Assembly: GCA_958009085.1 (NCBI GenBank)
Contig: OY253669.1
Location: 434,001 to 498,000, forward strand
DNA: 64,000 nucleotides
Reading direction: 5' to 3'
Source: Protoeuglena noctilucae
Lineage: Eukaryota; Chlorophyta; Pedinophyceae; Marsupiomonadales; Marsupiomonadaceae
This document shows positions 10,877-21,093 of the stretch, piece after piece. The notes under the pieces are model-generated. The model was not told the DNA's origin and searched no databases. It saw only the letters and a program-made list of their open reading frames with translations. Position 1 is the stretch's first letter. Each line of letters starts with the position of its first letter. The position numbers and the translations under genes were made by a program.

Positions 10877-12628
10877 TCATCGCACTCCCAAGGTTCCTTT
10901 CAGGACCTCGTAGCAGAGCCACGACACGGCCGTACCTGGCGCAAGGGACGCCACGCGCGCCCCCACCCCCTGCGTGTCACAATGCGGTGCCGACCAGTCG
11001 CACAAATGCTTAAAAGCACCTTCACGCTGCGCATCTCGCATCTCGCGGCCACTCACCCGCCACACCCACCGCGCCCCGTCGCTCCTCCGCAGGTCGCCCA
11101 CAATGCTCGCCACCGTCACTGGCCCCGTGCTTGGGAGGGCCGTCAGCACCTGCACCCACCGAGGCCCCGGCGATCGCTGACCAAACCCTTGGCAGCCAAG
11201 CCAGCCCCTGCGCATTAGCTGCGAGCCCTCCGTCGCCCCTCGCCTGGTACCGGGTCTTAACGATGTCGATGGGGTTGGTCAAGGCCGCCGCCACGCCCCC
11301 CGCCGCCGCCGCCGACGCCGCCACCGCCCACGCCGGCAGAGGGTCCACCGCGGTGCCTGATGCCCCACCATGGCTGCCCAGCAGGGCTGCCAGCGCCCGC
11401 TTGCTGGCCTCATACCCTGCAGCAGCTCAGAGAGACACGTGTCATACGCCCTTGTGTGGCCGCCACAAGCAAGTGAAGTCAGCGGAGTTAGCAGAACGGC
11501 GAGGTTCTCAGCCTCTCTGGCAGCGGGGGTGCAAGCCATTGCCACCAACCCATCCCACGCTTGCACCGTCCCGCCATTCGCACAACACACGGGAGCAGCC
11601 TCACCTGTGACGTACAGGGCGTTCCAAGGAATCCACACAGAGTTGGTGAGCCAGTACCCGCGGAACAGACCCAGAGGGCCATGCTGGGCCACGAGGCTCC
11701 GCACCACAACCCCTGCACTCCCAAAGGAGGCGCCCCTCAGGAAGCCATGCATCTGCGGGAGCCACCCACTGTTTTGTAGACAACGACGAGGCCCTTGAGA
11801 TGCCGTTGATGGCATCTGAGCAGTCCAGTGCACTACTCTTGCGCCCGCCCTCGCCTGCATACGCTCCTTCACCACATCCATCGGAGTGTACAGCAGCCCC
11901 GCCGTCATCTGAGCCACGGCACCTGCGAAAGCAGGTAAGGCAACGCACTGCGTCGCCTCCCTCGCCCTTCCGCACCCGCCACGCTCAGCTGCAACCCTCG
12001 ATGTGATGCGTTGCGTACCTGTGGTGAGGTCCGCTGCTGCGTCGCTGGCACCATCCCACAGCAGCAGCGGCGACGCGCGCTTGCCGACCTCGTACCCCTG
12101 CGTGTGGTGTGTGCGTGTGGTGTGCGTAGGCTGTGGCGCCCATGGGAGCTGCAAAGGCGTACACGCACAGCCAAGCGCCGAGGCACTGACCCAGTAGTAG
12201 GCCATGGTGCCTGGAAGTGCCCCTGCCAAGACGGGAACGATTCCGCGGTACAAGCCTGCAGGGCCCTCGACGCGGAGGACGCATCGAAGGGCATGATGCG
12301 CGGACCGGTACGTCGCCGAGGCCTCCCCCGCGCCCTGGACCTGGATGCGCGCTTTGATAGTATCGGCTGGGTACGTGACGATACGAGAAATGCTTCCTGC
12401 ATTCAGAAAGGCGCGGGAGCGGGGCCATCGGCTGCAGTGAAACCCCACTCTGAACTCCACCCCTCCTACCATACCAGCGTAGCGCTATCTCCGCACTGCC
12501 TTACCGGATACGGCACCGAGGACCAATACGCGCCACTCGGGAAGAGTGAGGGCTCCTAAATTCGATCCTTGGGGCCGCACTGCCTTCACGGCATGGCCGT
12601 CACAGCTCTCTACGCCGGCCTCGGCCAT
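10877..12628 (-). CDS. Mitochondrial carrier family (SLC25) protein
   Basis: Six-helix inner-membrane solute carrier with three repeats. Each repeat shows the family signature: PADTIKARIQ (repeat 1), PMDVVKERMQ (repeat 2) and PIDIVKTRYQ (repeat 3). Exon 1 runs 12628-12505 and ends ..WRVLVLGAVSG; it splices to exon 2 at 12396 to give LGAVSGSISRIVTYPADTIK, the usual opening of helix 1. Later joints give MAYYW-GYEVGKRA and ARWVWR-GVGARVASLAPG. The protein ends ..SWLCYEVLKGTLGVR with TGA at 10877-10879. The intron after KTRYQ starts with GC (11243). The substrate cannot be read from the sequence; the YEVGKR and YEASKR motifs do not settle the subfamily. It diverges from the telobox gene. Confidence 0.88.
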
Positions 12629-12980
12629 GACCGCCCAAGTGGCGCCCGCTGTCGGATCCTGTTCACATAATCGCGCTCATGAGACGACGAGCGGCTGCAT
12701 CGGGAGTCGAGCGGGGTCTCGCTGGCCACTTCTGGCCATGAGGGAACTTCAAGGGACCCTCCCATCCAGCGCGCCCCAGGCCCTTTTGAAGTCTTCAGCT
12801 GTCAAATTGGGCACACCACGCGGCAAACTGCCGCGCCACTGGCCCCACCCCAGGTGTTAGGTTTAGGTTTCGGGTTTGCCAGGGCAGGGTTGTCGAGGGT
12901 TGTGTTTGGCCGCGTGCCACTCGCAAAATGGCAGTCTGAGCTGCCTTCCAGGTCAGTGGGGAGGCTTAAAGTCCCCGAGA
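12629..12980. other. Divergent promoter region
   Basis: Lies between the carrier (-) and the telobox gene (+). I see no coding signal. Near 12859-12895 there are GGTTTAGGTTTCGGG-like strings resembling short telomere-type (TTTAGGG) repeats, discussed in the findings. Confidence 0.4.
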
Positions 12981-15900
12981 ATGGCCGGGCACGTCGATCC
13001 CGGGGAGCTGGACGCGCTCTTCGGGGCGCTGAGCACGATTTTCGTGCTGTCGCCCAGCGCCATGGCCCTGGCCCTCAATACCATGCTCGGTGACAAAGTT
13101 CTGGACGGAAGCATGCTCTCCCCCGGCCCAATCCTGGAGTACTACCTCGGCTCCCTCCATCGGTGCGCGGTGGACATCACTCAGGGCAAGATATCGGGCG
13201 ATGACTTCAGGAGCCAGGCAAGGGTCGAGCCACCGCCCGCCCTCGGCCCTCCGTCGCGCCTTTCCGCCCTCGGCACCGCCCCCGCGCTATGCTGAAACCC
13301 TGCCCGCCGCCGCAGGCCTACGCGATGCAAAGCATGAGAGAGTCTCTGGAGAGCATCTTCAAAGCCACGCAGGAGGTCCCCAGAACGCCCCAGATGCGCC
13401 ACCTGCTGGACTCCGTCGCCTCCCCGCATGTCCCCTCGCTCCAGGTGCGCTGGGGCCCCACAGCCGCACCGCCTCATCTATGCAATGGGTTAGAGTTTCA
13501 GAAAGAGATGCGATGGAGCCAGGCTGGGCTGAGCTGGCCCCGTCTACTGGCCCTAGCCCCCGTGACGCAGGCGCCCCTCGTGCACGCCGTGGCCGTGGCC
13601 GAGGCCGCATTCCAGGCGCAGGTGGATGCGCCTGATGCGTTCAGACGCCTCTCAGACTGGTTCAAGCCTCACCTCGTGGTGCCGGACAACGTCAGGTGGG
13701 TTAGGGCTGGCAACCCACGCCAACCCAAAGGGTACCGCGCGGCGTGTCCGCTCGCCGCCGTGCCTGCGATGCGCGGCCGCGCCCTGCACAGATTATGTAC
13801 AGAATGTCCTGTTTCGGTTCCGCGCGCGTGAATATGACGGCCGCACGCGCCCGCGACGTCAAGAGCTGCATGCTGACAACGGACCGCTCTCACCTGCAGG
13901 TCCCACGTCCAGCAGCTGCGCCAGAGCCTCGTCGAGAACAAAGCCGTTCCGGCTTTCATCCTCGCCAGCTACAACGCAGGCGCGCTCGCCAGAGAGGTGC
14001 CACCCTTCGCCGCGCCTTCCACCATGGCGGTCAGCTGCGGTGCCCCCGTGATGTCCGGCCCGTTCCGCGCGCAGGCCCTGGATTACGTGGACCGCGCACG
14101 CCGTGCCGTCAAGGCGGGGATGCGTGGGCCCAGCGCCCCTGCCAGCGCTGCGGTCGTGGCCCTCCCTGCGCCGTCATACGCTCTGGCACCGCCCCGCCCA
14201 GCGCCCTCGTACCCTCTCGTGCCGGCTTACCCCGTCTCCGCGCCTCATCATGCCCTGGACACGTCCACGCGCGCGGTCCCCATCGTGCAGGCGTTTGCAA
14301 CCCCAACCAGGCCCGGGTGAGCCCGCGCCCGCACCCTTGCCATCCGACCACGCCGGCCCCGTGAGGCGCTCACCTCCCTGCTGTCGCGCTTGACGCCCGC
14401 AGTGCGGCAGCCGGCGCCGCCCGCGCGGCCACACCGCCGCATGCGGGGATGCCATCCCACATCGAGGTGACACGGGGTGCAAGCGGCGACCCCCAGGTGC
14501 ACGTGAGGCGGCAGGCAGCCCCACTCGCGCCGCCCCTCCGCTCCCCGCAGCACCGTCAGCCCCAGACCTTGTTGCAAGAGATGGAGGCGCTGAAGAAGCG
14601 CCGGGTGGAGAAGGCCCGGGCCCCCAAGGACCATGCTGAGTTATGGGAGCTGGAGCAGGCTTTCATGAAGCCCTCGGTGCGCTCCCAGGTACCCTCTCAG
14701 GTGCCTTCCCAGCCGGACGTGTGCTTGCAGCATCCCTTCCGCCAGAGACCATCCCGGCCCTCAGCGCCGCGGTCAGCGACGGCCCGCTAATGACTGGGAG
14801 TGATGGGTGCGAATGGCCCGCTCTCGGCACTTCCCCGCAGGCCGCCACCCCCGCGCGTGGGCGACTCGTCGCGCCGTCTGCGGGGCCGTCCCCGAGCCCA
14901 GCGCACAGGGACAAGCGCTTGCGTGTGGGATACGGGGCTGAGCAGGACACCGACAATGAGGGTGAGGCGTGGGGCCGTGGAGGCGGCGCAGGTTGATGGC
15001 TTGGGTGGCACCCGAGCACACCGGCATTGCATTGCTTGTGACGCGGCGCGTCGGTTGGCACGGGAGCCTTACCACCTCGCCGAACACCCGCAGGTACACA
15101 GCAGCTCATGCAGCCGGTCCAGGATCTGGCGAGGATGAGCAAGGCGCTGGCCAGGGGGGGCGCGGGGCCGAGCACGGGTGCGGAGACGGTTGAGGAGGGC
15201 GAGCCGGGCAAGAAGGCTGCGGCGGAGGTGGCGGGTGACGAGAGGAGGGGTGCTGGCGAAGCGAGGGAGGAGGAGGAAGAGGAAGCGGTAGAGCATATCC
15301 AGCTGCCGCACCACAAGAGGCACAAGATCCAGCCACTCAAGGGCAGCGGTCGGGTCGGGGTGAGGGCGCGCCTGGGGAGCGGTGGGGTTTGCAATTCGGC
15401 ACAGGGGCCCCCTCCAGGCAACTGTCGTGGAGGAGATCAGTCTAGTGACCTCGATCGCACATTCTCGCGCGCAGAGGGCCGTCCCAGACCGGGAGCCCGC
15501 TGCAGCCCAAGAGGGCCACTTGATGACGGCGGCAGAGGACCAGGGCGGGGCCGAGGGTGCCGCTGCCGATGGGGCGCCGGGCCCCGCGAGTCAGGGCGCA
15601 GGCGCGGGCGCGGGCGCGGGCGGGGCTGACGGGTTCTCAGGGCTATCCGCGATCAATCGCAGGCGGAAGCGTCTGGCGTGGGTGCAGGCAGAGACGAACG
15701 AGCTGAAGAAGCTGCACGAGAAGCACGGCAACCAAGTGAGTCGGATCGCAGTCGCAGTTGTGGGCGGGATGGGACGGGCGGGTCCCATGGCACATCGCAT
15801 GGCGCTGCAGGTGCTGCCGGGCGGGCCCGTGCGTCCCGCACATGCGAGCGTGGAACACATCCTTGTGTGCGCAGTGGCATGAGATCCTGGAGAAGGGCAA

Positions 15901-16015
15901 GGAGGTCTTCCATCCCAGCCGGACCTCAGTCGACCTGAAGGACAAGTGGCGCAACCTGATCCTCGCTGCGAGGAAGCGTGGCGAGGACTTAAGGGCGTCC
16001 TCAGATGCGGAGTAG
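12981..16015 (+). CDS. Telobox Myb protein, TRF-like telomere-binding candidate
   Basis: Putative double-stranded telomeric DNA-binding protein. The C-terminus carries a single Myb repeat (RRRKRLAWVQAETNELKKL, then WHEILEKGKEVFHPSRTS) ending in the telobox motif VDLKDKWRNL (about 15928-15959). TAG is at 16013-16015. The N-terminal part (12981 to about 14150) is alpha-helical with no Myb. It contains LRQSLVENKAVPAFILASYN and ALDYVDRARRAVKAG, reminiscent of the last helices of the TRFH dimerisation domain. The middle is Pro/Ala-rich and acidic. About ten exons are joined by standard borders, except a GC donor at 13218. The start ATG at 12981 opens the first helical segment. The telobox assignment is firm; the TRFH reading is an inference. 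Confidence 0.72.
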
Positions 16016-16216
16016 GCGACGGCTCCGTCTCAGCTGCTGGAGCTGCGACTGCAAGCGTGCAAGGCGCCCGGTTGCACTGGTGGGGCATGATGAGACCAGC
16101 AGGGTTAGGGCAGCACGCTCTGGCGTGTCATTGCACCCGTAGTGCGTTCGCGTGAACCATATTCGAAATGAGAGCCAAGTCACGCACTCGTTTGCTATCC
16201 AAACCTACGTGCTCTC

Positions 16217-17148
16217 TCAACCCTGCGCTGCCCCTCCCTGTGCTGCCCCTCCTGCGGCCCCGGCCCCGCCTCCAAAAATCTGCACAACGTTGAGCGCCAC
16301 CATGACGCCGATGGCCACGTAGAGCCAATTCCTGGAGAACCAGCCCCGCTCGTCCTTGGCTGTCTTGGCCTCCGGCGCACCCTTGCCCTGCACAGCACGA
16401 TACACGACTACTTGGGTTGCTGCGACCGCCTCTGCAAACGCCGCAAGCATGCGCAGCAATCACAGTGTCTAAGAAAGCGGAAGGCAACGCCATCGCACCT
16501 TGTCGCTCGGCGCAGTAGCCGGAGTGGCGGCCGCGGGCACGGCGGTCGGCATCGGGGCGTCCTGTAGCTCAGCGACGGCGTCTCGAGAGGGCACGAAGGC
16601 GACGATCTCGGGCGCAGGTCTTGGCCTGACGGTGGTGGGGTGCCAGCTAGCATACTCGCTCGGCAGCTTGGCCAAGTCCGTAGGCACGTTGCACCCCTCG
16701 CCCGTGAGCACACTCAGCCCCGCAGGTCGCCCGTCGCTACCGCTGTACACCTCCACCTTGATGTCCCGGCCCAGCTGGATCATGCCACGAATGCACGACG
16801 CCTGCGCGAGGTGCGGAGAGACCGCTTTGGCTCGACGAGCCGCACGTCATCGACGAAAGAGCCAAGGTTTGCGCTGCAACGCACCTTCGTCACCCCGTAC
16901 AGGTCCCCCATGCGGACCCGGACGATCTCCTCGGGTTCCGTTAGCTTGCTAGCCACTTCATGCGGGGTGAATTGCAGAGTCCTGTGCCCGTCAACGCTGT
17001 CCCCGTAGTCCCCCTCCATCGCGAGCCAGAAGGGCCCGTTGCCCACCGCCACCTCAATCTGCACATCCTTCCGCTTCCCCGCTGCGCTACAAAGCAGCGC
17101 CAGAGGCCCTGCCAGCAGCACGGCGGCCCAGAGCGTGTGCACGCCCAT
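16217..17148 (-). CDS. EMC10: ER membrane protein complex subunit 10
   Basis: Subunit of the EMC, the insertase that places tail-anchored and multi-pass proteins into the ER membrane. From ATG 17148: signal peptide MGVHTLWAAVLLAGPLALL, a lumenal beta-rich domain (VQIEVAVGNGPFWLAMEG, then VRVRMGDLYGVTKVRC), and a Pro/Ala linker. The C-terminus is WFSRNWLYVAIGVMVALNVV followed by a Gly/Ala tail, very like the FFAKYWMYI-type anchor and Gly-rich end of EMC10. An intron of about 46 bases is likely between FVDD and ASCIRGMI (near 16790-16835), and a second separates the lumenal part from the anchor exon. The stop is at 16217-16219. The N-terminal half is divergent, so the call rests mainly on the tail. 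Confidence 0.72.
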
Positions 17149-17375
17149 TTCCTCCCTTCCCGATGACCAATCGTGCAAGGATACTCTCTGATGATCGCCG
17201 TGCGGCCTGCAGCGAACCTCTCCGCCACGATGAAGGAGCGACTGCTGCTAACTGTGGGCCCAGCAATCTGGCGTTTTGGAGTGCCAGAGGGGAAGCCCGG
17301 GGCCGCCCTGACCTCCCAAGGTCGGGCCTCGCGCGCGGATGCTCGCAATCGCGTCGGTGGAGGACACCGCCGCGG

Positions 17376-18011
17376 TCACTTTGCCGAGCTACCAAGCCGG
17401 GGCGAGGTGGGCTGTTCGAATAGGTTTTGAAAGTTCTCGACCGCCGGCTGGTCGAATCGACTAAGGGAGCACCGCAGAGAGCTGACGCTCGCCAAGCAGT
17501 CCTGCTGGCCTCGCACCAGCCAGGCCACTTGCGCGCTGCAGCTCCTGCGGCTCTCCTCGGCGTGCACGACTCGGTGACCCTTAGCGTCGTCGAGCGCGAA
17601 GGTTCCGGGCCCTCAAGGCGGCGGATGCTTTGCTAGAGAGGACGCGATGCCGGGAAACGCATCACGGAGGGGTGGCCCAGCCCACGGGTCCCGCTCGGGG
17701 CTCACCGACTTGACAAAGTGCGTGGCTCGAGCGCGGGCGCGCCGCTCGCATTGGCCCATCCTGCGCTGCCATGAGAAAGTGCACGAGAATGCCGTGCCGT
17801 GCGTCGCGTGCCTGAACCAAGGCGTGTGGTCGTTTCTCGCAGCCGAGAGGGCGCAGCCCATGGCCCCAAGGACGCTCACCAGGCCCTCCGTGACCGCATC
17901 CGCGGTCAGATCAACGCCTTTATAGACGGTCGTCTCCCGCTCAAACCATCGATCGATGTGCGGCCCTCGCACGAGGTCGTGGAAGAGGTGACGAGCTGCA
18001 GGCGACGTCAC
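17376..18011 (-). CDS. Unrecognised split gene, minus strand (tentative)
   Basis: An exon of convincing protein texture starts after acceptor-like CGCCTGCAG near 17994. It encodes LFHDLVRGPHIDRWFERET and then TVYKGVDLTADAVTEGL before a GTGAGC donor near 17890. A second piece (RRMGQCERRARARATHFVKS, about 17700-17765) lies between an acceptor and a GTGAGC donor. A third possible piece ends ..NLFEQPTSPRLGSSAK with a stop at 17376. No family comes to mind. The first exon and promoter would lie near 18020-18160, next to the coiled-coil gene. Exon chaining is my inference. Confidence 0.35.
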
Positions 18012-18170
18012 GCACGCACCCTGGCGACACTCGCCCCTCGTCTAACCTGGCAGTTCCCGACCAACCCGCAGGCGGCCCGCGTCGTCCGGCGCGCTCTGGG
18101 CACGGCGCGGCCCGTGCCGCCCTTGCGCCCGGCGCCACCCCGTCCCCTGCGCACTAACCTGGAGGACCGG

Positions 18171-19157
18171 ATGAGCCGCGCCGACACCGTGCCTTGCACC
18201 GGCGCTGGGCAACCCCTCGACGGCCCCGCTACAGAGGACCCCTTGGCGACCGACAGCTCCTCGCTGGGCCTGTCCGAGCTGCTGACGGTGCAGCAGGAGG
18301 TGGAGGCCCTATTCACAGCTGTCGAGGCGGCATCTCAGGAGGCCATGCTGCCGGAGGTGGCAGCGCCGGTGGGGGAGGAGCTGTTCCTGGCCAAGTGTGC
18401 GGCGCGGCTGGCCCAGCGGAGGCTCGAGGAAGCGCTGGCTGCCGCCCAGGAGCTGGCGGGACTGGCGGAGGGGCGGAGGGAGGCGCTGGTGCGGGCCGAG
18501 GAGGACGTCCGGTGAGACCCTCAGCTACCCGGGTGCTGGCAGCGAGTGTGCGGCAAGTGGCATGCCTCAATCGCCGCTGCTGTCGGTGCTGCCCCACAGG
18601 TCCGCGTCGCAGTGGCAGCGGGCGGCGGAGGCGGCTCGGGAGGAGGTGGCGTCGCTGACATCGGCGCTGAAGGACGCCCGGTGCGAGGCGGCGGTGGCGC
18701 GCGCGCAGGCGGAGCAGCGCACGGGGGAGGTGGGGGCCGCCCGTGCCGAGACGGAGCGGCTGAGGCGGGCGCTCCTCGACACCGAGCTCGACCTGCAGCG
18801 TGCCGCAGGGGAGCGGAAGGCCACCGAGCAAGCGGCGCAGGTGCGGAAAGCGACTTGGCACCCTGCGATAATCTGCGTCTTGCCACTCTCTCCTTGTATC
18901 TTGGAGGCTGAGGGCTGAGGAGGCTGACGCTGTGGCTATGGCTTTTGTCACCCATCCGGGCGCCAATGTGCACACAGGAGATTGAGGACGCACGCCGTCG
19001 GCAGCTGCACGCGGAGCACCGGGTGGTGGCGGCCGAGGAGGCGGCGCGGCGGCACCAGGAGCGCTTCCGATTGGTGGAGGGGCAGTTGAGCGAGGCGGCA
19101 GCGCAGGCGGCATCGGCGGGGCGCAGGGCCGCGCTGGCGGAGGAGGAGCTGCGGGGC
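18171..19157 (+). CDS. Coiled-coil protein, cut by assembly gap
   Basis: The ATG at 18171 starts a Glu/Ala/Arg-rich protein with long heptad-like stretches: LSELLTVQQEVEALFTAVEA, AARLAQRRLEEALAAAQEL, then ASLTSALKDARCEAAVARAQ and ARAETERLRRALLDTELDLQ in the second exon. The third coding piece, IEDARRRQLHAEHRVVAAEE onward, runs into the N gap at 19158. Exon joints are at about 18511/18601 and 18840/18979, both GT-AG. The sequence after the gap (19358-19773) stays open in more than one frame and loses the coiled-coil pattern, so the C-terminus cannot be assigned. Such composition fits golgins, centrosomal or other tether proteins; no specific family is visible. Confidence 0.6.
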
Positions 19158-19357
19158 NNNNNNNNNNNNNNNNNNNNNNNNNNNNNNNNNNNNNNNNNNN
19201 NNNNNNNNNNNNNNNNNNNNNNNNNNNNNNNNNNNNNNNNNNNNNNNNNNNNNNNNNNNNNNNNNNNNNNNNNNNNNNNNNNNNNNNNNNNNNNNNNNNN
19301 NNNNNNNNNNNNNNNNNNNNNNNNNNNNNNNNNNNNNNNNNNNNNNNNNNNNNNNNN
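19158..19357. other. Assembly gap (200 N)
   Basis: Exactly 200 unknown bases. The round number suggests a placeholder length, so the true distance is unknown. It interrupts the coiled-coil gene. Confidence 0.99.
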
Positions 19358-20485
19358 GCGCGCCCGCCCGCGCGGGCTCCTCGCGGCGCCAGGAGCCCTC
19401 CATCACGGGCCCCATGGCCGCCCCGGTCCCAGAGGGCCAGCGAGCGAGGACCCCGCAGCGCCGGCGGCGTCTTCCGCGAGCCTCACAAGCCTCACAAGCA
19501 ATTCAAGTCGGCCTCTGTCGCGTGCCTGCGCGCGGGGCGGCGGGGGGACTCAGCAGGGGCGGGGTCGCGAAGCGAACTCCAAAGAAGGGCGCCGAGCCCC
19601 AGGCAGCGGGCGTGGTGGAGGCCGCCTGCAGCTCCGTCCACGACGCGACCCTCTCAGAAAGCCGGGGGCACCAGGGGACAGGTGGGGGGCAGATCGATAC
19701 CGGGGTGACGCGCGGCGCCGCTCAGGCGGGCAGCGAAGGGAGCGTTCCCTCGCGCAGCATTATTCGTGAGTGATGCGAGGCCCAGGCGCCGACGCGCGGG
19801 GCTGGCTCTGGCGCACCTGGTCGATCTTTGCGCGCTCGGAGCCAGCACCGGCGATGCCGACACACGGTCAGCGCCGAGATCATGCAACGCGGAAAACATC
19901 GCGAGTTGCGGGCGCCTCGGGCGGCAGGGGCGAGGAGTTTACCGGCGCGCCAGCAACGAGGGTCAACCGGCGCGGCAATTTCGACGTCGCCCGGGCAACG
20001 ACGTGACCCAGAAGAGCGAATTCGCGACACCGCGGTGGTCGTCACTGCAGTGATTGCTTCGTCCGTGCCATCGGTTGCGGCCAAAAGCGTCTCGTTCTCA
20101 CAGGTGATTGCTAGCCGCGTTGCCTGGTGGACCTCGGTGGTTCACGTGACCTCCCGAGAGCGGCGAGAGGCGCCCTCGTGCGCGCGGCTGCTTCGGTGCT
20201 GCTCTTCTCGTGCTGCACTGCGAGCAGCGGGACTATTTGGGCTCCCCAGTGTCACGGGGGCACTAGAATGTCCTCGTGCGGTTGACTCCGTTCCTTTGTG
20301 GCGTGGCCGAGCGCCCCGATGGCGGGCAAAGCACGCCTGGGGCACGCTGGTGACCCCCATGTCGAAGGACGCTCAGCCAGTCGCAGGATGACGTCCCCGC
20401 TGCTGCATCGTGTCCACAGATCACCGCGGCGCCTCTGGCGTTCTTCAGGTCGCGCGCCGTGCGCTTGGGTGGGGGGCGAGAAACG
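19358..20485. other. Post-gap tail and MBF1 upstream region
   Basis: The first 400 bases may hold the end of the coiled-coil gene. From about 19780 to 20485 I see no convincing exon on either strand. It probably includes the MBF1 promoter. Confidence 0.4.
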
Positions 20486-21093
20486 ATGCCGGTTGGAGGA
20501 AACATTTCGGGGCAGGATTGGGAGCCGGTGGTGTTCAAGAAGAAGACGGGTGGCGGCGGTGGTGGGGGTGGCGGGGGTGGCGTCAACACGCAGGCGGCGA
20601 GGGCAGCAGGGGCGGGGGTGAGTGGTGTCCGGAACATGCCCTGGCCCGGGCGCTCTCGCGCGGCCGCGGAGCAGATGCCCATGGTGCCCGCGACGGGTCG
20701 CTTTCTCGCAGGTCGCCTCCGGGTTAAAGTTCGGGGCGGGGGCCAACAAGCAGCACCAGACGCATCTCAACACCAAGGTGCTGGATGAGGACCACGAGAA
20801 CCTCAAGCACAAGAGCGTCAGCGACAACATGAAGAAGCAGATCATCGAGGCCCGCCTGGCCAAGAAGTGGACGCAGGTCGGTGCCACCCCCGCCGCACCC
20901 GGCTCGATCCGTTCGTGCCTGTTGGGGCCTTCTGACACCCCGTTGCCACTCCTCCGCGACGCAGGCCCAGTTGGCCCAGGCCATCAACGAGCGGCCTCAG
21001 GTCGTGCAGGAGTACGAGCAGGGGAAGGCCATTCCCAACCCCCAAGTCATCAACAAGCTCAGCAGGGCACTGGGCGTGCAGCTGCGCCGCTGA
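20486..21093 (+). CDS. MBF1: Multiprotein bridging factor 1
   Basis: Transcriptional coactivator linking gene-specific activators to TBP, present across eukaryotes. Three exons fit exactly: 20486-20617, 20712-20876 and 20965-21093, giving 141 residues, the usual family length. The N-terminal MBF1 domain shows QDWEPVVFKKK. The middle has LDEDHENLKHKSVSDNMKKQ. The HTH (Cro/C1-type) domain contains KWTQAQLAQAINERPQVVQE and [20 protein letters not shown]. The only oddity is a run of eleven glycines after KKKT, not normally seen in this family. The 3' end is convergent with the PDI-like gene and may overlap it slightly. Confidence 0.96.

Noticed and set aside
17405-17470. T-loop-like GTTCGAATA and GTCGAATCGAC strings
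   Set aside because: No acceptor stem or D-arm can be paired around them; it is probably chance.
18945-19769. Single open frame running through the N gap
   Set aside because: The gap length is arbitrary, so continuity of frame across it means nothing.
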